Assembly: GCA_009823505.1 (NCBI GenBank)
Contig: VZQC01006250.1
Span: 1,488,149 to 1,552,148 of the forward strand
DNA from: Rhizomys pruinosus
Taxonomy: Eukaryota > Chordata > Mammalia > Rodentia > Spalacidae
Length of the DNA: 64,000 nucleotides
Direction of reading: 5' to 3'
Positions 35,450 to 44,353 of this stretch are shown here, piece after piece. The position numbers and the translations under genes were made by a program. Numbering within the stretch: position 1 is the stretch's first letter; each line of letters begins with the position of its first letter. The notes under the pieces were generated by a model that did not search any database, had not been told where the DNA came from, and worked only from the letters and a program-made list of their open reading frames with translations.

Positions 35450-36025
35450 GGGACCCCGAGAGCCCGGGAGACGATAAGAGCCGGGCCCCGAAAGGTCTGG
35501 AGGGGGAGGAGTGACGCCGGCCCGGTGCCCTCCCCGAGGCGGGCGGCGCGGAGCGAGGAGGGGGCAGGGCGGGGTGGAGGGAGGGAGGGAGCGAGGGAGG
35601 GAGCGAGGCGGCCGCGGGGAGGGCGCGCCGGGGAGGAAGTCCGAGAGACAGAGCGAGGAGCGCTCCCGAAGGAAGACCTCGGGCTAGTCCCGGTGGTCGC
35701 GGCTGAGGTCCCAGCTCCCGGAGGGCGCCACTGTCCCCGGTCCGCCGAGTCGCCTCCTCCTCCGGGTAGACAGTTGCGCAAGGCGCGGGCTCAAGGCTCG
35801 AGAGAGGGATGCGCCGGGCGTTCCCTCCCGCCCGCCACCGCCGCCACCCGGAGCCCCGGAGGAGCTGAGACCGGAGACGCCGAAGCGCTGGCCCGGAGTG
35901 GCCCCGGCTGCAGCGCGGGCGGCGGGCTAGGGCGCTCGCCCGGCTGGTGGGCCGACCCGGCTCCGGCGCCTCTGCTCGCGGTCCGGGATCCGCCCCCGAG
36001 GCCCGGCCTCGCTCCCGGCTCCCAG
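35450..36025 (+). promoter_or_regulatory. Probable FOXF2 core promoter and 5' UTR
   Basis: No TATA box is visible. An Sp1-type GC box, gggcgggg, is at 35567-35574, next to GGGA/GCGA repeats at 35575-35610. The transcription start cannot be fixed from sequence alone. The frame of FOXF2 stays open without a stop back to an ATG at 35447. Confidence 0.6.
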
Positions 36026-37205
36026 ATGACCACCGAGGGCGGGCCCCCGCCACCCCCGCCGCGCCCGCCGCCGGCCCCGCTCCGCCGCGCGTGCAGCCCG
36101 GCTCCCGGCGCGCTCCAGGCCGCCTTGATGAGCCCTCCGCCCGCCGCCGCCCTGGAGACCGCGTCGTCGTCGTCGTCGTCGTCCTCGGCGGCGTCCTGTG
36201 CCTCGTCCTCGTCCAACTCCGTCGGCGCCTCGGCCGGCGGCTGCAAGGGCGCGGCGGGCGGCGGCGGGGCGGGCGCGGGCAGCGGGGCCACCAAGAAGGC
36301 GACCTCGGGGCTGCGGCGGCCCGAGAAGCCGCCCTACTCGTACATCGCGCTCATCGTCATGGCCATCCAGAGCTCGCCCAGCAAGCGCCTGACGCTCAGC
36401 GAGATCTACCAGTTCCTGCAAGCGCGCTTCCCCTTCTTCCGAGGCGCCTACCAGGGCTGGAAGAACTCGGTGCGCCACAACCTCTCGCTCAACGAGTGCT
36501 TCATCAAGCTGCCCAAGGGCCTCGGCCGGCCGGGCAAAGGCCACTACTGGACCATCGACCCGGCCAGCGAGTTCATGTTCGAGGAGGGCTCGTTCCGCCG
36601 GCGGCCGCGCGGCTTCAGGCGGAAGTGCCAGGCGCTCAAGCCCATGTACCATCGCGTGGTGAGCGGCCTGGGCTTCGGGGCCTCGCTGCTGCCCCAGGGC
36701 TTCGACTTCCAAGCGCCCCCGTCGGCGCCCCTGGGCTGCCACGGCCAAGGGGGCTACGGTGGTCTCGACATGATGCCCGCGGGCTACGATGCGGGCGCCG
36801 GTGCCCCGGGCCACGCGCATCCACACCACCTCCACCACCACCACGTCCCGCACATGTCGCCCAACCCGGGCTCCACCTACATGGCCAGCTGCCCGGTGCC
36901 TGCAGGTCCCGGGGGCGTCGGAGCGGCCGCGGGAGGCGGCGGTGGTGGCGGGGACTATGGGCCGGACAGCAGCAGCAGCCCAGTGCCCTCGTCCCCTGCC
37001 ATGGCGAGCGCCATCGAGTGCCACTCGCCCTACACCAGCCCTGCAGCACATTGGAGCTCTCCCGGAGCCTCCCCTTACCTCAAGCAGCCGCCCGCCCTGA
37101 CGCCTAGCAGCAACCCCGCGGCCTCTGCGGGCCTGCACTCCAGCATGTCCTCCTATTCGCTGGAGCAGAGCTACTTGCACCAGAACGCCCGCGAGGATCT
37201 CTCAG
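36026..37205 (+). CDS. FOXF2: Forkhead box F2 transcription factor, coding exon 1
   Basis: This exon encodes residues 1-393 and the first base of codon 394 of a 447-residue protein. FOXF2 is a nuclear DNA-binding activator of mesenchymal genes, active in palate, gut, brain pericytes and other mesenchyme (family knowledge). The ATG is chosen because the protein then starts [14 protein letters not shown], as FOXF2 does. Its context is poor (C at -3, A at +4). The residues in order are a Pro/Ala/Ser-rich N-terminus with an eight-serine run (47-54) and Gly/Ala-rich 71-88. The forkhead domain is at about 98-200 ([20 protein letters not shown] start; recognition helix [18 protein letters not shown] at 145-162; wing [13 protein letters not shown]). 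A basic [10 protein letters not shown] stretch (191-200), a His-rich segment (264-273), a Gly run and the conserved '[20 protein letters not shown]' region follow. The recognition helix with [14 protein letters not shown] and the C-terminus exclude FOXC1 and FOXQ1. FOXF1 is less likely because of the long N-terminus. No frameshift or stop is present. Confidence 0.97.
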
Positions 37206-37487
37206 GTAATACCCTGCGACCGGGCCCACTGGGGCGGCCTTGCCTCCCAGGCTCCAGGGCCAAGGGCTCCTGCGCCCTCCACCCCCCAACGCAGGTGTCT
37301 GAAGGAACTGGGAGACGGGACGCTGGAGAGAACTGGCATCTTTTTCATGATGGGTGACAGGGGAGGGTCCGATTCATAACCGTGGCTGGCGCTCCTAGCC
37401 TGTAGCAGGGGCTCCGGAATTACCTAGCTTGTAGAAGGAATGTTGCAAGGTTCCAGCCTTCCTGGCCTCCGTAGAGCACTGTGGTGT

Positions 37488-37489
<2 letters not shown>

Positions 37490-37542
<53 letters not shown>

Positions 37543-37573
37543 GCCTCTGCCTCTGCCTCTGTCTCTGTCTCTC
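37490..37573. repeat. (CT)n-(CTCTGC)n microsatellite in FOXF2 intron 1
   Basis: About 24 CT units followed by several CTCTGC/CTCTGT units, starting 285 bp after the splice donor. Confidence 0.97.
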
Positions 37574-37674
37574 AATTCAGACCAGACTCAGCTCTGAAAA
37601 AAAGCATGTGACCTTTGGAGACCGTGGTCAAGGAGTTGAGTCTGATTTCTTTTGTTCCTCTGCCCTCTTTAAAG

Positions 37675-37676
<2 letters not shown>

Positions 37677-37705
<29 letters not shown>

Positions 37706-37712
37706 TTTATTT
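37677..37712. repeat. (TTA)n/(TTTA)n tract
   Basis: TTATTATTATTA passing into TTTA units and a T run. Confidence 0.9.
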
Positions 37713-39059
37713 TTTTGCTGTACTTTACCTCCAAAAGTAAATGTCAGAAAGGAAAAGGTTTTGTACCCTGGGATGTGAGTGAGGAAGGATTGGTCCCTGA
37801 GCAAGTGTAAAGAGGAGGTGACAGGGAGGGACAGGGAGAAAAGCAGAGTGAGGTCTCAGAGACATTGCCTGTGACAGGGCACACTAAGATGAAGAATCCT
37901 CCTACCATCCCCTGCCCCCAAACATGGGATCTGCTTAATGACACTCCTTTGGGAAGCAGGATTTGGGTATCCTGAGAAAAGTGCCCAGAGGCCACTTGTA
38001 GTGTGGCTGGTTTGTGCTGTGTGGGTTGCAGATTATGAAAATTTATTGACTTGTGAAAAGCGGTGAAAGGTGGGAGGAAAGGACTGGGTGAAGGAGAGAA
38101 TTTCTGTTTGACTAGCTTTATCTTGAGGATGGAGATAAAGCCTTCTTAACTCCCCTGAGGCTCCCACAGGGTGCAGATTGAAATCCAGGAGCCTGTCTGT
38201 CAAGGGCAAAGCCAAAGGTGCTCTCTCCCACACTTCTTTCTTCCCACCGCAATCAGAACTGTTCATAAGATGATGCATCTGTTCATAGACTTGTTGCTCT
38301 GTGTGCAACAGGAACATGAGGGAGCGGGAAAGCCAAGAAATGGGCAAAAGATGCTGGAGAAATTCCCCAAATAGGCCTTTTAACTGAGGGTCTCAGAGGT
38401 TAACCAAACAAAGACAGTCTCGGCAGGACCACACGGGAGAGGATTTTAGGCTGACTTAACCCACAGAGAACAGAGTCTTGTTCAATTTTATGGGAATTTC
38501 AACAAGTAACCAACACAGATGACCCTCTCTCTTATTCCCCATCCCACCCACCCCCCTCCCCCCACCTCCCACCCAGTCCGCTAGCTGTCAATCTCCCTCT
38601 GACACTCTAGGCTGGAGCCTGTGCCCCCTTCCCAACCTTGCCTAGGCCTATTCCTCTGGGCACTGTCGGCTGTCCTTCTCTTTGGGCAGACCTGACTCAA
38701 CTTGAACCCAGATTCCCAGGCTTCCCAGCTCTCAGGAAACTATACTCTAGGAAGAAATAAACAAGCAAACACGCAGGAAATAGACTCCTGACCCTTCTGT
38801 GAAGTCCAGGTCCCAGGCCACATAGTAGGCCCTGCACAAGCCCTCAGAACTTCCTGGATCTGGAAGCTTAACCTTTCACCTTCAAAAGATTGAGAACTGT
38901 CCAGCCAAGTAGACAGGCCTGGGATCTCCTAGTCCTGCGCCCCAACGGCAGGCCTTCCCCTTGGAGGACGCCTCGCCGGCCTTCCCGGCCCAGCTGCCTG
39001 CCGGTTCTTCCCTTGCACTTGGCTTCCTTGCTCCTCTCTCTGCTTTTTTCTTCTCTTCT

Positions 39060-39062
<3 letters not shown>

Positions 39063-39114
<52 letters not shown>
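39063..39114 (+). repeat. (CT)n microsatellite ending in CAG inside FOXF2 intron 1
   Basis: About 25 CT units run straight into cag at 39112-39114. On the transcribed strand this is an ideal polypyrimidine tract plus AG, a strong-looking decoy 3' splice site 1.37 kb before the true acceptor. Confidence 0.95.
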
Positions 39115-39299
39115 ATCTGATCCACAGTTTCCAAATAGACCCTTTGGGGCTTGGTTCTCACTGTCGCCCACAAGGCCGTGGCCCACTGACACTGGATGCC
39201 CAGGCACGGCTGAGGCTGTGGGATAAGGACGTTGGTAGACTGCGCACAGCAGCACCCAGCCTCCAGCCTCACCAGCCAGCCGCAGACAGCTACTTTCCG

Positions 39300-40090
39300 A
39301 GGTCAGGTCCTCTGGGAGGCAGTAGACTGCGAGACCCTTGAGGGCCTGAGTAGCCCGCGCTCCCCACGGAGCCTGAGGGCCTTCCGATTGCATCGGGCTT
39401 CTGCCGCGGTGCGCTGCGCTTCTAGGCACTGGATGCGGCCCGGCCCCGGAGGTGCGGCGGTGTTCTGGATGGAGGGACCCAGCTCCCCCGGTGCCGGCAG
39501 CACGAGCGCACCTGCGGGAGAGCTCGGGTGGCCACGGGTCAGGCCGGCTGGTGTGCAGCGGGGCAGCGCTGTGCGGGCAGATGAGCCGCGGGGAGGTCCC
39601 CTAGGCCGAGCCGCCACCCGCCACTCAGTGGCCCTGTCGCTCGCGGGGTGCCTGTAGGGCGCAGCGTGGTTGGCGGCACGCACGCTTTGCTTTTCTATTG
39701 CTTAAAATCGAATTGGGCCCGCCGGAGTGTGCGTTTATTAGAGGCTCGGGCAGCGGAGATGCGGGGCCCCCTAGACTCAGTACGCACCCCAGCCGGCGGC
39801 GTCCCGGGCCCAGAGGCCAAGAAAGCAAAAGCAAAAGTGGGCTCCGGCTTGGCTCAGAGAGGGGCCTGAAGGCCGGAGGGCGGCGTGGGCAGCCGGGCGC
39901 AGGCCTCCAGGCTCGGCCAGTTCCCAGGACACGGGGCGCAACTAGAGGCCTCTGGCCAGGAGCGTTTCCTGGTGGCAGAAGAGTTTCTGGACCTACTGAG
40001 ATTCCCGCGGAGGGGTAGAGAGCTGCGGTTTTTCTTCTGCGCCCCTTCTCTTCCCTGGGATGGTTTCCTGTCATCCTCTGCGGGCCAAGG
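39300..40090. promoter_or_regulatory. GC-rich, CpG-containing block in FOXF2 intron 1
   Basis: A second GC-rich interval with many CpGs (for example around 39410-39640) lies inside the intron. It may be an intragenic CpG island, enhancer or alternative promoter. Overlapping ORFs of 100-150 codons on both strands have no recognised domain. Confidence 0.5.
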
Positions 40091-40487
40091 GGCCAGCCCT
40101 CTATTTCCCGCTTCTTGAGCCCAAGCGATTAAAAGGAAAACAAGGCTCAAAACAAGAAGTGAAGATGGCAGAGGGATGGGCAGGGCGCTGGTTCCCAGCG
40201 GTGTAACCAGGGGTTTCCTAGTTCCAGAGAGGAAAGTGGGAATTCAGGAAAAGGAGATCACCTCTCAGGAAAGAGTGCAAAAACCAAACCTGAGAGCAAG
40301 ACTCCAGAAGCTCCCTGTACTGTTTTCTCTCCCGGCTGGCTTTTATAAAAACACACCCAAAGGCACTTCAGCCACATTTGTACCTTCAATCAAAAGAACA
40401 TAAGTAAGGAAATTTCAGAAGTAGTATATCCCACTATCAGCTGGGCGACTTTCACTGAAAAGATATTTTTCTCCTTTCTTCTTTCAG

Positions 40488-40651
40488 TGGGATTGCCCCG
40501 TTACCAGCATCACTCTACTCCAGTGTGTGACAGGAAAGATTTCGTCCTCAATTTCAATGGCATTTCTTCCTTCCATCCCTCGGCTAGTGGATCTTATTAT
40601 CACCACCACCACCAGAGCGTGTGCCAAGATATTAAGCCCTGTGTTATGTGA
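40488..40651 (+). CDS. FOXF2: Forkhead box F2, coding exon 2 (C-terminus)
   Basis: Completes codon 394 and encodes the last 54 residues ([20 protein letters not shown] start, [28 protein letters not shown] end), then TGA at 40649-40651. This tail is strongly conserved in FOXF proteins, where the C-terminal region is needed for transcriptional activation (family knowledge). With exon 1 it gives 1344 nt, 447 residues plus stop, close to the 444 residues of the human protein. The reading frame across the junction is intact. Confidence 0.97.
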
Positions 40652-40961
40652 ATGGACAGAGGCCTTGAAGGCTGCTCTCCTTCTCCTTCAGCTTCTCCCC
40701 TCCCTTCTGACAGGGGCAACTAGGAACTTGGATGGACTCACATACTGTGCAGTAAGCAGCACACCCATCACTTAGACAAATGCCCAGGGGAGCCCTGCTC
40801 ACCGCTATCTTCCTACCCCTGGAAGAGGAACCCTTGGACTGGGCAGTACCCCAGAGGAGGAAGAGAGAGGGGAGGGGATGGTAAAGGTTACTTACTTAAA
40901 ACATAAACTAGCAATTCTGGAGTGGTCATTGCCTTCACAAATCAGGGTCTGAAAAAAACAG

Positions 40962-41000
<39 letters not shown>

Positions 41001-41008
41001 TGTGTATG
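40962..41008. repeat. (GT)n microsatellite in the FOXF2 3' UTR
   Basis: About 20 TG units interrupted by two TATG units. In RNA this is a UG repeat. Confidence 0.95.
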
Positions 41009-41356
41009 GTGTGTTTCTTGGTCAAAGAAAATGTGTATGCTTTTCAAAAGGGCAGTGCTAAGCACATTTCAAGAAACCCTTGCAGAGTTGTTTCCAACCC
41101 CCTGGGACCCCACTCCCTTTGGATGCAGGTGCCAAAGAACATTGTGAACAAGGAACCGATGAGTCTAGTTTAAGAAAGTGGCTCCCAGTATTGTGTCAAT
41201 ACAACATTTTTATAAGATTGTTTTCTACCACCATATTTTAAAAATATTTTTATGATCTTCGTATACTCACACCTTGCTTGTATTTTAAAAGGAGGATATA
41301 TTTGCACTTATGTATACTTTACAGTTTGCCAAAATATTTTGATGTAAAATTTTTTC

Positions 41357-41362
41357 AATAAA
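41357..41362 (+). terminator. FOXF2: FOXF2 polyadenylation signal AATAAA
   Basis: Canonical hexamer in an AT-rich context (ttttttcaataaaatgtg) 706 bp after the stop codon, followed by 'gtgtataac' and a GT-containing stretch (tagttggttttc). Confidence 0.75.
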
Positions 41363-41640
41363 ATGTGTATAACAAATAGTTGGTTTTCAGGGACCCTTTC
41401 CTCTACAATCACGCTGCTGTAAGGCCACCCCCCACCCCAAGCCAGCACTGCAACTCTATGCGGCCCACCCCCAAGTTGTATAATTGACATGGTGTGAGGT
41501 CTCTGCCTTGAGTAATCCAGGCTGGTTCTGATTGTGAGTCTTCTTGGAAGGGAAAGGAAGGAGGGGACACTTTTGTTATTTCTTTCCCTACTTCACCCTC
41601 ACTTTTTCTGGCCAAACAAAAACCAGAAGGTAAAAGGAAC

Positions 41641-41642
<2 letters not shown>

Positions 41643-41684
<42 letters not shown>
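41643..41684. repeat. (CA)n microsatellite
   Basis: About 21 perfect CA units just downstream of FOXF2. Confidence 0.96.
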
Positions 41685-41685
<1 letters not shown>

Positions 41686-41689
41686 TATG

Positions 41690-42313
41690 GAAAGCTGAGG
41701 TCTGATCTGAGGAAACCGAGTTTTGTGCACCCCTTTTGTTTTCTTTCCTGTGCCAAAGGGAGTTCTGCCCCTTGCTCCTTCCTCTTTCCCACCAGTAGTG
41801 AAAGGTGTGGGAGCGGAGCAGGGAGCTGCCATCTAGACCCAAGGCCTCCTTTCTGGACTGCACTGTATTATGGGTGGTGGTATGATCAAAAGGGCCCACA
41901 GTACTGCTTCAGAGAAACAGGACTCCAAGCTTGGGGATTTTAAAGTGGCACTTCTAACACATGGGTTTCCCACAGGGATTGTAAAGCCCCTGCGTCCTTT
42001 CCTGCTGGGTTCCCAATCCCGAATGCCACTCATAGAACTGGCAGGGCTCAGGATTAAAGAAAGAAAACAGCCCAATAAGGCAGAAGGATGTGTTTCCCAC
42101 CCTTCTGTCGGGAGCAGAGAGATATTCGACCTTCATCACACTTCGATAATTTTCTCTGCAACACAGTGTTAAAATTTTGGTTTTGGTTTTGCCTTTTCTT
42201 CTTGAGTGGGAGACTCACTTTCCTCTCAGTCCACCACCAGGATCTTCACACTCTGGAGGAAACTCACACGGGTTTTTCTATTTCAATGAGTTTCAGCCCC
42301 CAAATGGTCTCCA

Positions 42314-42347
<34 letters not shown>

Positions 42348-43535
42348 CCATCTAGTTTTTAAAACTCTCAGCCATATTTCCACTCCTTGGGTTTCTTTTC
42401 TATATTTCCTAAAATTAATCACTGAGTTAAACATTTTTGTTTCTGCATTATCATATCTGCAGTTAAATAGAGCCTTTTCTCTCCCTGTCCTTTCCTCTGT
42501 CTTTTATTCTGAGTTACTCGGGGGCCTGCTATAAATTATGAAGTCAGTCTCAGAGTTTGCTCCGACCACAGTGCTGTGTTTACATTCCTTCCAAGGCAGC
42601 CGGCATGGTCGTAATTTATATCCTAAACACTTGAACGTAACTTGTTTATACAGAGAATGACGGGACCTCAAAGACGAAAACTCCTGGCCGGTGTGGCCGA
42701 CAGCAAAGGGAGGACCAGCGCGCCCCCTGGTGGAGAGGGAGACCACCGCTTGGGGCTCTAGGCTCAAAGCGCTAGGAATAGGACAAAATGACCCATTTGC
42801 CTTATCAAGGCAGGTATTCAGAGCACTTCACTTTCAGGAATTTAGCTTCCTGCATTTAGGGACACTTTTGCTTTCCTCCATTTTATTCTTTCCATCTACA
42901 GTTTATTCTGAAAGCTGATCAAGATTCATTACCCCTCCCACCCACACTTGCTACCTGCTGAGACCCTGACCTTTATTTGCATTTCTAGAGTTCTGCCCAA
43001 ATATGGTTACTGTTTCCCCTTGAGTCAAAATTGCTTCTCTCTTAACTGCCTCTCTTTCCAAGGCACATATGCATATGTATGTTGATATTCCTTTCTTTTC
43101 TTTTCTTTTTCTTTTCAAATAACAGACATGTAGTTCTTAGTTTTAAATGTTTCTAAACTATTGGTAAGAAATTATGATAAACGTGCTGCGAAGTCTTTTG
43201 AAGTGAAAATAAGTGAAGAACCTCAATGGGGGTCAGTCTAAACGTCTCAACTGTGCCTTCCACATGCTGAGCTATGCCACCAGCCCAGGCAGGCCTTGAT
43301 TTTTCATCAAGCACATTTTGAATGCTTAGAATTTCTCCTTAATGGCAGAATAAAATGATATGCATAAAGATATCTGATAATTTTGCAAAAGAATTACTGG
43401 CTTCTTGTTTGATTTCGGTTTGGACTGTGTAAAGAAAGAAGAAAGACAGCAGGTAAACATGAAGCTTATGCTACTGCTGAGTGCTGTAGGTATCTTAGTA
43501 ACCTTCATGTGCTAATCTTTCTACTGTGTGGGGGT
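41690..43535. other. Unique downstream flank of FOXF2
   Basis: No young transposon. It includes an AAT microsatellite and a forkhead-core cluster at 42577-42649. A weak ID-like relic may lie at 43240-43290. Confidence 0.5.
42315..42348. repeat. (AAT)n microsatellite
   Basis: Eleven AAT units, perfect. Confidence 0.95.
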
Positions 43536-43910
43536 CAGTGAGTTCCCATCACTACGGCAAATTCCCAAGATAACTAGGTCATAAAGAGGAAAGGATAATT
43601 TGACTCACAATTTAGAAGTTTCAGTCCCCGAGGCTGGCTGGTGGGTTTTAGTTAAGCTGGAATGAGGTGGCACCCCATGGCGGAAGTATGCAATGGAGAG
43701 GACTCTTCACCTTGGACCCAGACAATTAGAGAGAAAGGAAAAGATGGGGCTGGACAACTGCCCCAGTTAAGCCATCAATAACCTCAAGACCTTCCACTGC
43801 ACCCCACCCTTAAAAGCCCTATGCCTTTATTAGTACACAGGCTGTGACCACACCTTTAAACACGGGCCTTTGGAGACATTCCAGATGCTAACTGTAGCAT
43901 GGGATACTCA
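43536..43910 (+). mobile_element. Possible rodent LTR-like repeat, heavily diverged
   Basis: The order 'tcataaagaggaaaggataa', 'tttgactcacaatttagaag' and 'gaggtggcaccccatgg' resembles the family at 15212-15619 and 1496-1835. I cannot separate it confidently from an unrelated repeat. Confidence 0.35.
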
Positions 43911-44222
43911 ATCCCAGTACAGATTGTCCTTTGGTCTCCGGTTGAGGGATCTGATCCTGATCTGTACATTCCCCAGAACTGCCTAGGACAGGATAGCCAT
44001 TTCATCTGACATTGAAGACACAGGCAAGGTCTTCTCTCAAAAGCAGTGGTTCTCAGACCTGAGGGAGCCTCCCAGTGGCCTGGAAGCCTTGTCAGTCATG
44101 GGCTACTGGGTTCAGTGGGTCTAGACAGAACTCAAGAATTTGTTATTCCTAAAAACATTCCCAGAGATGCTAAAGATATTGTTTCAGGGACCACATCTGA
44201 AGAGCAGGGTTCTGGAATTATG

Positions 44223-44353
44223 CTTTGGCTGTAGCCCCAGCTGTCTTAGAACTCACTCTGTAGACAAGGTTGGCCTTGAACTCACAAAGATCCGCCTACC
44301 TCTGCCTCCCAAGTGCTAGGATTAAAGGCGTGTGCCACCACACCTGGCTGTGA
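44223..44353 (-). mobile_element. B1 SINE, 3'-truncated
   Basis: Reverse-complement B1 lacking its T-rich tail, with an intact 'gccaccacacctggct' head. It marks the end of the SINE-poor domain. Confidence 0.9.

Larger units (their letters stand above)
35150..37260. promoter_or_regulatory. FOXF2 CpG island
   Basis: Continuous high-GC, CpG-dense sequence covers the upstream region, 5' UTR and all of FOXF2 exon 1. CpG density falls sharply after the first intron begins. Long ORFs in all frames here, including a 417-codon minus-strand frame, follow from the base composition. CpG-island promoters are usual for forkhead developmental genes. The limits are by eye. Confidence 0.85.
37206..40487 (+). 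other. FOXF2: FOXF2 intron 1 (3282 bp)
   Basis: The donor is TCAG|GTAATAC (a non-optimal A at +6 side, T at +4 position replaced). The acceptor is a pyrimidine tract ctcctttcttctttcag|TG. It splits codon 394 after its first base (phase 1). It contains no SINE or LINE, two long (CT)n tracts, and a GC-rich block near 39.3-40.1 kb. One intron at this point near the C-terminus is the expected FOXF gene structure. Confidence 0.93.
40652..41380 (+). other. FOXF2: FOXF2 3' UTR (inferred)
   Basis: Sequence after the stop runs as one non-repetitive block, AT-rich at its end, to a canonical poly(A) signal. It contains a (GT)n tract at 40962-41008. The exact cleavage site is not visible. Confidence 0.7.

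Noticed and set aside
36128..36130. Alternative FOXF2 start at Met35
   Set aside because: It would drop the conserved MTTEGG N-terminus. The upstream start matches the known protein.
35947..37107. 386-codon + strand ORF in another frame over FOXF2
   Set aside because: Out-of-frame shadow of the same GC-rich exon. The FOXF2 frame carries all conserved motifs.
35927..37180. 417-codon minus-strand ORF across FOXF2 exon 1
   Set aside because: Arg/Gly/Ala-rich composition is the shadow of the CpG-rich forkhead exon. No independent domain or start signal.
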